A DNA stretch of 64,000 nt from assembly GCF_017352375.1 (NCBI RefSeq), contig NZ_JAFEVR010000004.1, positions 744,001 through 808,000 on the forward strand, written 5' to 3'. Made by a program: the position numbers and the translations under genes. Source of the DNA: Mycolicibacterium sp. S2-37 (lineage in GTDB: Bacteria > Actinomycetota > Actinomycetes > Mycobacteriales > Mycobacteriaceae). Below the pieces are notes generated by a model that searched no databases, had not been told where the DNA came from, and worked only from the letters and a program-made list of their open reading frames with translations. How positions within the stretch are numbered: position 1 is the stretch's first letter; each line of letters opens with the position of its first letter. Below are positions 7,220 through 15,307 of this stretch, in pieces.

Positions 7220-7497
7220 TGCTGCCGCAGTTCGATCGTGCGCGGAGTCGCCGCCCAGACGGCCGCGCACCGCAGTTCTTTGAAGCCCGCTACGTCGGGC
7301 GCCGGAACTATCTCGCACGTCTCGGTGTCGACGACGCCGAGGATTGTTCGCCTGCCTCCGCTGTCGTGCATCTGCGTGAGAGCCATGTTGGCCTCTCGTG
7401 CGCGCTCGGTGCCGTCGTCGGCGATGGAGACGACCACGTAGTCAGCTTTCACGCGGGCTACGGCGACGGTTGTCCAGGTGCTTTTGGTGTAGGTCAT
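7216..7497 (-). CDS. small hypothetical protein, 93 aa
   Basis: Begins MTYTKSTWTTVAVARVKADY, then alternating hydrophobic strands (VVVSIADDGTERAREA, TILGVVDTETCEIV), suggesting a small beta-rich fold. No family recognised. First gene of the coupled operon 7497-6290, preceded by GGAAG and one CAACTGAATA leader box. Confidence 0.6.
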   Translation of the reverse strand: MTYTKSTWTTVAVARVKADYVVVSIADDGTERAREANMALTQMHDSGGRRTILGVVDTETCEIVPAPDVAGFKELRCAAVWAATPRTIELRQQ

Positions 7498-7506
7498 GCG
7501 CCACTT

Positions 7507-7520
7507 CCTTTATTCAGTTG
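7507..7520 (-). repeat. leader box copy 2 (CAACTGAATAAAGG on the minus strand)
   Basis: Minus-strand CAACTGAATAAAGG leads directly into the ribosome-binding region of the gene starting at 7497. Same box as at 6267-6279 and 9557-9567. Confidence 0.55.
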
Positions 7521-7547
7521 TTGGTGTTGAACTGCGGTTTTGCCGAT

Positions 7548-7632
7548 AGTGGCGCTAGTGGCGCATTACAGGTAAATCAGTTCATGTCGTACTCATGTAG
7601 CGATTTACCTTTGGTGCGCCACTAGCGCCACT
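7548..7632. repeat. 85-bp symmetric inverted repeat next to the primase gene
   Basis: Outer arms AGTGGCGCTAGTGGCGC (7548-7564) and its exact complement (7616-7632), inner arms GGTAAATC (7571-7578) and GATTTACC (7602-7609). The two unpaired 6-bp spacers are placed symmetrically. Each outer arm holds two direct copies of AGTGGCGC, so there are four iteron-like units. It starts 3 bp beyond the primase stop. It could be a terminator, but paired iterons beside a P4-type primase gene also suit a replication origin. Confidence 0.75.
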
Positions 7633-7635
7633 CGT

Positions 7636-9231
7636 CTAATCGGCCGCCTTGGCTGCGATGGCAATACCGGAGCGAAAACGCTTGCCGCCTGTGCCCTTCG
7701 CTGCCGGAAAACCCTTCTTGTCGAGCGCCTGCCCGAATCGTTTCTCCGAGATCTGCTCAGTGCCGTCCGCGGCTCGCCACCGTTCCCACGCAGCGAACAG
7801 GTCGCGGGTCGTGACCTTGTTCACCGGGCTGGTCGTGAGGCATTCCTCGTCGATGAAGCGTGCTAGGGCGTCACTGTCGCGCTCGTAGTCGGCTGTCGCT
7901 GCGCGTACCTGCGGCGGCTCAGCGAGCTGGTTGCTGTTCGCGCGGTAGGCCTCCCACCCTGCGATGGCCCACCCGAGTACGGCGTCAGCCTCGGCTTGCA
8001 GCGCCTCGTCGAGGTGCGGGTCACGGTCCTCGGACGGAATGACTACGTCGAACGGGATGACCCGCAGGCGTCGCCAGACTGCTGGATCGTCGCCCGACAC
8101 CTTGGGCAGGTGGTTGGTGACAAGGAAGGCGGTGTGCGATGGCGTGAACTCGACGAGGTCTTTGTGCATGTGCCGGGCCTTGATGGTGTCGCCGCCAGTG
8201 AGCCGTTTCATGGTTGCTTCGGCAAGCCGCCGCCCCTCGTCGCTTTCGGACACGACGACGAGTCGCCGCCCCCGCAGGTCCATCTGCCCTGTCGGGTGCG
8301 CGCCTTCGCGCGCCATAAACAGATCTGGGTCGGCCGGTGCGGCGTAGTCGCCGAGGGCGAACAGCATCGCTCCGTACCAAGTGCCTTTGCCGTTCGCGCC
8401 GGTCCCGGTGAGGATAGGCAGAACATGCTCGGCGACCTTGCCGAGCAGCGACAGCCCGGCGACACGCTGGAGGTAACCCCGCACGTGTTCGTCGGGGAGC
8501 ACCTGGCCGATGAACCGCTGCCAAGCGGTCGCTGGTGCCGCCGGGTCATAGGCGCCGCGAGTCACTTTGGTGATGCGGTCCCGCGGGTTGTGGTCCCGCA
8601 GTTCCCCGGTGCGTAGGTCCAGCGTTCCGTTAGCGACGTTCAACAGATACGGATCGGCGTCGAGGTCGGCTACGGTCGCGGCGAGCAGGGCTGACGCCAC
8701 CCCGAGTACCCCGGCTATGCCGTTGTTGCTCTCGCACTTGGCGACGTCCTGGCGCAGCGGCTTATTGGTCAGCGAGTCGGCGAGCGCGACACTCAACACG
8801 TCGAGCACAGCTCGTTTCGCTTCGCCCCGATCGTCGAACGCCCACCGCGCGCCGTCCCAGTACAGCCAGCCGATGCCGTGCACATACAGCAGTCGGTCGG
8901 CGTATGCGTCGGCCAGCCGATAAGCCATGCGCACCTGCCCGCCGTGTTCCTCGGCGCCTTGCCGCCGCGGCGGCGGGTCGACATGTCGTACGCCAGAAAA
9001 CCCGATCGCCCGCAGGATGCTCGTCGACGAGCATCCGTTGCGGCACATCAGCTCGGCGTTGCGCAGGCGAGACTGGACGCGCAGCGACATGTCAGTTGGG
9101 TTGTGTGCCGAGCACAGGGGGCACTGCACATCGACGTACTTAGCGCCGTCCTTCTCGGGCACGAGCACCGCATGCCGCCGCAGTGCTGCGATGACCTCGG
9201 GGTAGTTGATGGCCTCCGCGCTGCCCGTCAT
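7636..9231 (-). CDS. P4/D5-family primase-helicase
   Basis: A 531-residue replication protein. The N-terminus has a zinc-finger-like CPLC...C..C cluster (DVQCPLCSAHNPTDMSL, LMCRNGCSS) as in phage primases. Around residues 190-290 is the D5_N region (PYLLNVANGTLDLRTGELRD). Then comes an SF3 helicase: Walker A LTGTGANGKGTWYGAMLFAL, Walker B-like RRLVVVSESDEGRRLAEA, and sensor region AFLVTNHLPKVSGDDPAVWR. The N-terminal catalytic primase half is shorter than in phage P4 alpha protein. It should let the element replicate after excision. ATG 9231 overlaps the stop of the 46-aa gene before it. The large inverted repeat lies just past its stop. Confidence 0.88.
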   Translation of the reverse strand: MTGSAEAINYPEVIAALRRHAVLVPEKDGAKYVDVQCPLCSAHNPTDMSLRVQSRLRNAELMCRNGCSSTSILRAIGFSGVRHVDPPPRRQGAEEHGGQVRMAYRLADAYADRLLYVHGIGWLYWDGARWAFDDRGEAKRAVLDVLSVALADSLTNKPLRQDVAKCESNNGIAGVLGVASALLAATVADLDADPYLLNVANGTLDLRTGELRDHNPRDRITKVTRGAYDPAAPATAWQRFIGQVLPDEHVRGYLQRVAGLSLLGKVAEHVLPILTGTGANGKGTWYGAMLFALGDYAAPADPDLFMAREGAHPTGQMDLRGRRLVVVSESDEGRRLAEATMKRLTGGDTIKARHMHKDLVEFTPSHTAFLVTNHLPKVSGDDPAVWRRLRVIPFDVVIPSEDRDPHLDEALQAEADAVLGWAIAGWEAYRANSNQLAEPPQVRAATADYERDSDALARFIDEECLTTSPVNKVTTRDLFAAWERWRAADGTEQISEKRFGQALDKKGFPAAKGTGGKRFRSGIAIAAKAAD

Positions 9232-9368
9232 GCGGCGGCCTCGCGGTCGCGTGCCGAGCCTACGGAGCCGCGCAGGATGCTGGCGATACGGTCGCGCTGA
9301 GCCTCGCTGAGCAAAGGGCATTGCGCTGCAACAGTTTTCGCGCGTTCCGCGAGCTGTTCGCGGTTCAC
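9228..9368 (-). CDS. very small protein, 46 aa, between xis and primase
   Basis: Begins VNREQLAERAKTVAAQCPLL and continues SEAQRDRIASILRGSVGSAR, one or two amphipathic helices. GTG 9368 overlaps the stop of the excisionase-like gene (GTGA), and its stop overlaps the primase ATG (ATGA). Both overlaps argue that it is translated. No family recognised. Confidence 0.6.
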   Translation of the reverse strand: MNREQLAERAKTVAAQCPLLSEAQRDRIASILRGSVGSARDREAAA

Positions 9369-9541
9369 GGTGCCACCGGGGCGAGCAGCTCGTCGACGTC
9401 GGCGGCGCTGATGCGCAGCATTCGTGGGCCGAGCCGGTACCCATTGATGATGCCTTCGGCGACCCATCGGCGCATGGTGCGGGGATGCACGCCTGCGCGA
9501 CTGGCAGCCTCCGCGACCGACATTGTTTGCTCGGGCGTCAT
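9365..9541 (-). CDS. excisionase-like HTH protein, 58 aa
   Basis: Reads MTPEQTMSVAEAASRAGVHP, then RTMRRWVAEGIINGYRLGPR, then MLRISAADVDELLAPVAP. This is the winged-helix excisionase/MerR layout (V-x-E-A-A..AGV...TMRRW...G...Y-R-x-G...R-I...D-V-x-E-L). AGGAGC precedes the ATG at the right distance. Probably the recombination directionality factor for the serine integrase, or a regulator of the primase operon it heads. Confidence 0.75.
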   Translation of the reverse strand: MTPEQTMSVAEAASRAGVHPRTMRRWVAEGIINGYRLGPRMLRISAADVDELLAPVAP

Positions 9542-9556
9542 TGGACGCTCCTAACC

Positions 9557-9580
9557 ATATTCAGTTGTGTCTTCAGTTGT
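9557..9580 (-). repeat. leader box copy 3, doubled
   Basis: Minus-strand CAACTGAATAT at 9557-9567 lies just before the AGGAGC ribosome-binding site of the gene starting at 9541. A near copy, ACAACTGAAGA, lies at 9570-9580, making a tandem pair here. Confidence 0.5.
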
Positions 9581-9690
9581 CGTCTTACGGCCGGTACGTT
9601 ACCTCCTGTCCGGTTCAATCAGCCGACTATTGCCCCCCGGCGTGCCACGCTCTAACTGTCTACCTCTCAACACCTTTCATTGTTTACAGC

Positions 9691-11091
9691 TCAACAGTCA
9701 TCGCGCCGCCATCGAAAGGTCACCGTGTCAGGGTTGAAGCTGCGCGACCCGCGAACCGACAGGTGCAGCACAGGCGTGCACAACGCGTCAATGATTGCCC
9801 GGCGCCGCGCCACCGATAGATCCGACCATGCGGCGTCTACGTCCTCGGCGGCGACGATCGCCAACGGCGACGCCGATCCCGCGGCGGCGATCTTCGCCTC
9901 CACGTCGGCCAGGCGCCCGAGCACACGCTCGTTCATTGCGCGGAACTGCTCACGGGTCATCACGCCGTCGGCGTAGTCGACGGCAATATCGTCGCGGCGT
10001 CGGCGCAGCGTGTCCGCCTCGGCCATCAGCTCGCTCGCGTCGGGTAGGTCATCAGACCACAGCAGGGCGGCGTCGGGCCGCTTGAGCACCTCCAGGACGA
10101 CCGCCTCGACATAGGCGTCGACAGGCTCGGACTGGCGGCTAACGTGGCGCCCGCTACGGCACCGGTACATCGGCTTGCGGTTCGTCGCGCCGCCGCGGTG
10201 GACCGTCTCGCCGCACACGCCGCAGACCGCGACGCCCGTCAGCAAGCCCTTCGGGCCGACTGGGGCGCGGCGTCGTGCTGGGTCGCACAGAATGCGCACT
10301 GCGGCCCTCCACGTGGCCTCGTCAACGATGGGCGGCCATTCCGCGGTGCCGGTGATGCCAAGCTCTGGGTTCTGGCGGATCGAGGCGCGGTCCTCGGCAC
10401 TGCGGTACCGCCGCAGCCCGGCGCTGCGCGGGTTGGTCAGTACGTCTTTCACGTTGCCGCGGTGCCAGCCCGCAGCCTCCTGCGTGGGAACGAGGCCGGT
10501 CGCCTGCCAGCGTCGCGCGATCTCGGCGAGTGACTCGCCGTTGAGTACGTCGGCGTAACCCTGCCTGATTAACGCCGCCTCGCCCTCGCGGATGGTCACG
10601 CCGTCGCTTTCGTAGCCGAATGCGCGGCGGCCGCCGATCCAACGGCCTTGCTTGGCTGCCTGCACCGCCGCGGATCGCTGCCGGGCGCCCTTACGTTCGA
10701 CCTCGCCCTGCGCAACAGACGACAGGATGCGCGCGACCAGACGGCCGCCGTCGGATGACGTGTCGACACCGTCGGCGGCTGTCACGATCGCGACGCTTGC
10801 GAGCTGGCACCGTTCGAGGACAGCCTCCAGCTCGGCGAGCCGCCGCAGCAGCCGGTCCATATGCCGGGCGACGATGACGTCGAACTCGCCCGCGTCGACG
10901 CGGGTCATCATCGCCGAAAACTGCGGGCGCGGTTTGCGACTCGTCGCCGATACGTCGTTGTCGACAAACTCGGCGGCCATCGTCCAGCCCCGTGACGCGA
11001 TCAGCCGCCGCACGTCGTCGCGTTGGCGGTCGATGCCGAGACCCTCGCCTGATCGGTCTTGGCTCTGACGAAGGTAGACGGCTGCACGCAT
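9691..11091 (-). CDS. large serine recombinase (integrase)
   Basis: Catalyses integration of the element by serine-linked double-strand exchange. The resolvase domain starts AAVYLRQSQDRSGEGLGIDR, with the nucleophile Ser at about position 10 and the following arginines. Motifs DVIVARHMDRLLRRL and SSVAQGEVERKGARQRSA of the catalytic domain follow. The recombinase domain contains RRAFGYESDG and NPRSAGLRRYR. The zinc-ribbon has CGVCGETVHRG and YRCRSG, and a coiled coil follows near residues 370-430. Length (466 aa) is typical. The gene starts 40 bp inside attR and reads inward, the usual layout. Together with the short 6-bp core in comM, this gives a consistent attachment system. Confidence 0.95.
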   Translation of the reverse strand: MRAAVYLRQSQDRSGEGLGIDRQRDDVRRLIASRGWTMAAEFVDNDVSATSRKPRPQFSAMMTRVDAGEFDVIVARHMDRLLRRLAELEAVLERCQLASVAIVTAADGVDTSSDGGRLVARILSSVAQGEVERKGARQRSAAVQAAKQGRWIGGRRAFGYESDGVTIREGEAALIRQGYADVLNGESLAEIARRWQATGLVPTQEAAGWHRGNVKDVLTNPRSAGLRRYRSAEDRASIRQNPELGITGTAEWPPIVDEATWRAAVRILCDPARRRAPVGPKGLLTGVAVCGVCGETVHRGGATNRKPMYRCRSGRHVSRQSEPVDAYVEAVVLEVLKRPDAALLWSDDLPDASELMAEADTLRRRRDDIAVDYADGVMTREQFRAMNERVLGRLADVEAKIAAAGSASPLAIVAAEDVDAAWSDLSVARRRAIIDALCTPVLHLSVRGSRSFNPDTVTFRWRRDDC

Positions 11092-11115
11092 TCAGGAACC
11101 ATATCTGCACCTGTG

Positions 11116-12549
11116 CTATTTGCGTGTACTTGCGACTCGGAGCGACCGGTCGACGCCACGGATGCTCAGCACCCCCCGATCCAGCGCCGTGGTCAACGGC
11201 TCCATCGCCTTCTTGCCGAGACGGAACTTGCGGCGCAACAACGGACCGCCGACTTCGGCGTTGGTCCGGATGCCGTAGGGCCGCCAGCGATCCGCGGCGG
11301 CAGCGCGTGCGGCGGCAACGCGGGCCCGGACCGCCGCGGTCGGTTCCCCGGCCTCGGGGGCGAAGGCGTCGGCGCGCGCCGGGTGCATCTCCACCCGCAG
11401 ATCCACCCGGTCGAGCAGCGGCCCCGACAGCTTGCCCAGATATCGCCGCTTGACCGTACTGGGACAGGTGCAGTCTCGTGGGTCGGGCGGCGCGCACGGG
11501 CACGGGTTGGCGGCGAGCACCAGCTGGAACCGGGCAGGGTAACGGGCCACCCCGTCGCGACGCGCCAACCGGATCTCCCCGTCCTCCAGCGGCGTACGCA
11601 GCGCCTCGAGCGCACTGGTGCCGATCTCGGCGCATTCGTCGAGGAATAGCACCCCACGGTGGGCCCGGCTGACCGCACCGGGGCGGGCCAGCCCGGACCC
11701 ACCCCCGACGAGCGCGGCGACGCTGGAGGTGTGGTGCGGCGCGACGAACGGCGGGCGGGTGAGCAGCGGCGCCTCACCGGTCAGCAGCCCGGCCACCGAA
11801 TGGATCGCCGTCACCTCGAGCGCCTCGTCGTCGGCCAATGGCGGCAACAATCCGGGAAGTCGTTGCGCCAGCATCGTTTTCCCGACACCCGGCGGACCGG
11901 TGAGCATGAGGTGGTGCGCTCCGGCGGCGGCCACCTCGACGGCGAAACGTGCGTGAGTCTGACCGACCACATCGGCCAGGTCCACCGGATCGTCCGGTTC
12001 CTCCGGCCTGGCGCTGATCCGCGCGTCGAGTGCGCCGTCGCCGTCGAGCCAGTCGCGGAGCTGGCCGAGCGTGCGCACGCCGTACACCTCGATGCCGTCG
12101 ATCAGGCTGGCTTCGGCGAGGTTGGCCAACGGCACCGCGACCGCGGGCCAACCCTCACGCTTGGCCGCGAGCACCGCGGGCAGCACCCCCTTCACCGGAC
12201 GCACCCGCCCGTCGAGCGCCAACTCCCCGAGCAGCACCGTCTTCTCGAGCCGGTACCACTCCTCCTTGCCGTGCGCACACATCACCGCCGCGGCCAGCGC
12301 CAGGTCGTACACCGAACCCATCTTCGGCAGGGTCGCCGGTGACAGGGCAAGCGTCAGCCGCGTCATCGGCCACTCGTTGCCGCAGTTGCTGATCGCCGCG
12401 CGGACCCGGTCCCGCGACTCCTGCAGGGCTGCGTCGGGCAGCCCCACCAGGTGAACCCCGGGCAGGCCCGAAGAGATGTCGGCCTCGATCTCGACGATCA
12501 CCCCGTCGAGGCCGACGACCGCGACCGAGAACGCCCGTGCGAGCGCCAT
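11116..12549 (-). pseudogene. comM: ComM/YifB Mg-chelatase-like ATPase, C-terminus replaced by element DNA
   Basis: ComM is a hexameric AAA+ helicase that aids branch migration during integration of taken-up DNA. The Lon-like N-terminal domain (FSVAVVGLDGVIVEIEADIS) is followed by the chelatase AAA+ domain, with Walker A TGPPGVGKTMLAQRL and Walker B GVLFLDECAEI, and the C-terminal domain up to LSIRGVDRSLRVA. At the att core the frame then reads STRK and stops (477 aa), losing the last 25 or so conserved residues found at 999-1094. The truncated protein may or may not fold. ATG 12549 overlaps the yraN stop (TGATG), so an operon yraN-comM-dprA existed before integration. Confidence 0.92.
11131..11136. 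other. attachment site half (attR), 6-bp core TGCGAC
   Basis: Copy of the 6-bp core found at 1089-1094. To its right is comM coding sequence, to its left is element DNA, which replaces the conserved ComM residues AWTLADL by STRK and a stop. It lies 40 bp from the integrase start codon. Confidence 0.85.
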
Positions 12550-12917
12550 CACCCCACCCCTTGAACGTGGGTGATCTCCGGGGAATGCCCGCGTCTGAGC
12601 CGGATGCCGACGACGTCTATGCGTACCGCCGCCCAGCGCTCGTCCTGACCGGCCAGCCACAGCCCGGCCAGCCGCCGCAACCGCCACACCTTCTGCGGCG
12701 TCACAGCTTGCGCGACCCCGCCGAATCGATCGCTGGTGCGCGTCTTCACCTCGACGAACACCACCGTGTCCCTGGCGGGATCGGCCGCGATGACGTCCAG
12801 TTCCCCGTAGCGGCAACGCCAATTCCGATCGAGCACCCGCAGGCCGAGCGATGTCAGATGGTCGACAGCCAGCTGCTCACCGCGCGCCCCGATGTCCGCC
12901 CGTGTCTGTGAGGTCAT
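12549..12917 (-). CDS. yraN: YraN/UPF0102 family endonuclease-like protein
   Basis: A 122-residue protein of the restriction-endonuclease fold. The core motif is RYGELDVIAADPARDTVVFV followed by EVKTRTSDRFG, giving the E...D...ExK arrangement. Start MTSQTRADIGARGEQLAVDH at 12917 is preferred over an upstream in-frame ATG at 12992 because family members begin just before GARGE. It is upstream of and overlaps comM, the standard mycobacterial order (Rv2898c-Rv2897c). The exact substrate of YraN proteins is not settled. Confidence 0.92.
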   Translation of the reverse strand: MTSQTRADIGARGEQLAVDHLTSLGLRVLDRNWRCRYGELDVIAADPARDTVVFVEVKTRTSDRFGGVAQAVTPQKVWRLRRLAGLWLAGQDERWAAVRIDVVGIRLRRGHSPEITHVQGVG

Positions 12918-13077
12918 GGGAACACCATGACCGCCGGCTCCGACGGCGCGACCCCGCCGACCGGGGTTGTCCCCAGCGGCGCATCCATCCACAGCCGCAG
13001 CGTTTCGCGTGCGTCAACACGGGGGTATACCGGGCCAACCATCACCGAGGCTGCACCGACGCAGGAGGTACATCAGC

Positions 13078-13914
13078 ATGAGCGCCAGACCCGGTTTCGG
13101 GGGTGTGCAGGACAACATGCACGGCGCCGTCGACCGCGCCACCAACAGCGATGCGTTCGAGAACGCAGCCCGCGTCGGCTACGCCGCGAGCGGTGTCCTG
13201 CACCTGCTGCTCGGCTACATCATCCTGCGCCTCGCCCTGGGCAGCGGCGGCAACGCCGACCAGTCCGGCGCGCTGGCGACGCTGGCCAACCAGACCGGCG
13301 GGAAGATCGCGCTGTGGATCGTCGCGATCGGGCTGTTCGCGCTCGCGCTGTGGCATGTCGCCGAAAGCGTGGTCGGCAGCAAGCCCGGCGAACGATCCGG
13401 CGACGACGATTCCCCGGCGTGGAAGCGGGCGAAGTCGATCGGCCTGGCCATCGCCAACGCCACGATCGCGTTCTCCGCGATGCGATATGCGATGGGCAGC
13501 GGGCAGTCCGACGGTCAGCAGCACGCCGGGATGTCCGCCCAGCTGATGGGTTCGGGCATCGGCAAATTCGTGCTCATCGTCGTCGGCATCGGGGTCGCCG
13601 CCGTCGGTGGGTACCACGTCTACAAGGGCGTCACGAAGAAGTTCTTCAAGGATCTGCGGGTCTCCGGCGGCACCGGCATCACCGCCGTCGGCGTCGCGGG
13701 CTACGTCGCCAAGGGGCTGGTCCTGGCCGGGGCCGGCATCCTGGTCATCGTGGCCACGCTGCAGGCCGACCCGGCCAAGGCCTCGGGGCTGGACGCCGCG
13801 GTCAAGACCCTGGGACAGGCGCCGTTCGGCAAGTTCCTGTTGATCATCGCCGCCATCGGGATCGCCGCCTACGGCGCGTACAGCTTCGTGCGCAGCCGCT
13901 ACGGCCGCATGTGA
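13078..13914 (+). CDS. DUF1206 membrane protein
   Basis: A 278-residue integral membrane protein with about six transmembrane segments in three similar pairs, each beginning with an aromatic/Gly motif (RVGYAASGVLHLLLGYIILR; KSIGLAIANATIAFSAM; VGVAGYVAKGLVLAGAGILV). This threefold pattern is that of DUF1206 proteins. Function unknown. AGGAGG at 13063-13068 is well placed for ATG 13078. It diverges from yraN-comM and ends at a perfect hairpin. Confidence 0.85.
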   Translation: MSARPGFGGVQDNMHGAVDRATNSDAFENAARVGYAASGVLHLLLGYIILRLALGSGGNADQSGALATLANQTGGKIALWIVAIGLFALALWHVAESVVGSKPGERSGDDDSPAWKRAKSIGLAIANATIAFSAMRYAMGSGQSDGQQHAGMSAQLMGSGIGKFVLIVVGIGVAAVGGYHVYKGVTKKFFKDLRVSGGTGITAVGVAGYVAKGLVLAGAGILVIVATLQADPAKASGLDAAVKTLGQAPFGKFLLIIAAIGIAAYGAYSFVRSRYGRM

Positions 13915-13937
13915 TTTCGTGCCCCTGACGCAACGCA

Positions 13938-13971
13938 ACGCCCGCAGTGAAGGTGACTTCACTGCGGGCGT
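13938..13971. terminator. bidirectional hairpin terminator
   Basis: ACGCCCGCAGTGAAG (13938-13952), loop GTGA, CTTCACTGCGGGCGT (13957-13971): a perfect 15-bp stem between two genes that converge on it (13914 and 14027). Confidence 0.8.
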
Positions 13972-14026
13972 CGTGGGTGTAGCTGGCTTCACTGGCGGCC
14001 GTGAAGGCCACCCGAAGCCGACCGGA

Positions 14027-14425
14027 CTAGCTGGCCAACTCGTTGAACAGCAGGTTCAGCTGTGACGGCGACACGTTGTAACCGCACTGATTGCGCTGGT
14101 CGATCAACGGGCGAGCGATGTTGCGCAGGTCGAGATACTCGTTGGGATGCGCCTCGAAGTAGCGGCGCACATTGGCCTCGGCCTCGCCGGCGGGCTGCGT
14201 CGCGGCGCGGGTGAGCACGTCGTTGGCACCGGGGTGGGTGTTGAGGTAGCCGCCCGCGGCGTTGAGCACGCCGCTGGCCGTGGTCGCGAAGCTGCTCGCA
14301 TTGCACGGCGCGGGCTGTGCACTCGCCGCAGGTACGGCGATCGTCGCCGCCGCAACCCCGCCCAGCATGCAGGCGGCGAACGCGCCGCCGAGGCCCCGTC
14401 GTGCTGTCGTGGCAGAGATCTTCAT
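14027..14425 (-). CDS. secreted hemophore-like protein (Rv0203-type heme-binding family)
   Basis: A Sec signal peptide (AFAACMLGGVAAATIAVPAASAQ) is followed by a small helical domain with two cysteines: PCNASSFATTASGVLNAAGG, then YLNTHPGANDVLTRAATQPA, then RRYFEAHPNEYLDLRNIARP, then DQRNQCGYNVSPSQL. These match the mycobacterial haemophore-related family, which binds heme outside the cell. I see no Tyr/His pair that proves heme binding. ATG 14425 has GAGGA 9 nt upstream; ATG 14434 would be too close to it. Confidence 0.75.
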   Translation of the reverse strand: MKISATTARRGLGGAFAACMLGGVAAATIAVPAASAQPAPCNASSFATTASGVLNAAGGYLNTHPGANDVLTRAATQPAGEAEANVRRYFEAHPNEYLDLRNIARPLIDQRNQCGYNVSPSQLNLLFNELAS

Positions 14426-14506
14426 GTGAATCATTCCTCGTCGTTGTAGGGAACTCGACCCGAAACCCTCGTACCCAGGAAACGACGCGTCAATCGCCGC
14501 GGACCG

Positions 14507-15307
14507 TCAGCGGTCGGCGATCAGCCCCTCCTGCACCAGCGTCGCCGCGACCACCCCGTCGGCCCTGACCAGCGTCGCCGTGACCAGACCTCGGCCCCGC
14601 GCAGCCGCAGGTGAGGTCGACTCGAGCAGGTTCCACTCGTCGGCCCGCACCGCCTGGTGGAACCAGATCGACGAATCAGTCGTCCCGCTGCGGTGGGTTC
14701 GCGCCCGCATCGAGTGGCCGTGCACCTGCAGTGCGGGGTCGATGCCGTACACGTCGGTGACGTAGACCGCCGTGAGCGTGTGAATCAGCGGATCATCGGG
14801 CAGTTCCACCGTCGCCCGCCACCACAGCCGCCGCACGAAACCCTCGCCGGTGCCGTCGTCGACGATGCGGATGTCGAGTTCGTCGAGCGGTAGCGACGGT
14901 GCGGGCCCGGCCGGTCCGGTGCGCTCGAGGTCATCCGGGTCGAGTTCCGGCAGCCGGTGCCGTCCGTGTTCGGGCCCTGTCGCCGGCGCGGCGAATGAGG
15001 CGGTGGCAGTGGTGAGCAGCCGTCCGTCCTGTCGCGAATCGACCCGTCGTGACGCCGCGGTGCGGCCGTCGAACACCGGCGTCACCTCGTAGGAAACCGG
15101 GGCGCCCGCCTCGCCGCCCCGTAGGAACTGCAGGTGCATGCTCGTCGGCATCCGCCCGGAGTCGACAGTGCGCGCGGCGGCGGCCAGGCTCTGCGCGGTC
15201 AACTGCCCACCGAAGGAGCGTTTCCCGGCCGGACCGCTCGCCTGCCCGACCCAGGTGTGGTCGTCCTCGCCGGGGCGGACGTCCAACAGTTCAAGCAGGC
15301 GGCTCAC
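14507..15307 (-). CDS. acyl-CoA thioesterase II (TesB-type)
   Basis: A 266-residue double-hotdog thioesterase that hydrolyses acyl-CoA to acid and CoA. Hotdog 1 contains SFGGQLTAQSLAAAARTVDS and MHLQFLRGG. Hotdog 2 contains VYVTDVYGIDPALQVHGHSM and DSSIWFHQAVRADEWNLLES, with family catalytic Asp/Ser/Gln positions. GTG 15307 overlaps the CoA-transferase stop (GTGA), so it is the last gene of the catabolic operon starting at 21194. It may recycle CoA from dead-end thioesters of the pathway. Confidence 0.88.
   Translation of the reverse strand: MSRLLELLDVRPGEDDHTWVGQASGPAGKRSFGGQLTAQSLAAAARTVDSGRMPTSMHLQFLRGGEAGAPVSYEVTPVFDGRTAASRRVDSRQDGRLLTTATASFAAPATGPEHGRHRLPELDPDDLERTGPAGPAPSLPLDELDIRIVDDGTGEGFVRRLWWRATVELPDDPLIHTLTAVYVTDVYGIDPALQVHGHSMRARTHRSGTTDSSIWFHQAVRADEWNLLESTSPAAARGRGLVTATLVRADGVVAATLVQEGLIADR

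Larger units (their letters stand above)
1095..11130. mobile_element. integrated phage-satellite-like element in comM
   Basis: A unit of about 10,042 bp (core to core) bounded by TGCGAC at 1089-1094 and 11131-11136, inserted in the 3' end of comM. It encodes a large serine integrase abutting the right end, an excisionase-like HTH protein, a P4/D5-type primase-helicase, a P27-like terminase small subunit, a C5-cytosine methyltransferase with a coupled probable nuclease, and about nine small unknown proteins. No capsid, portal, tail, lysis or large terminase gene is present. No conjugation gene is present either. The gene set fits a phage satellite that replicates itself and borrows a helper's particles. 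A decayed prophage is the alternative, but the compact, overlapping and intact genes argue against decay. Confidence 0.88.
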
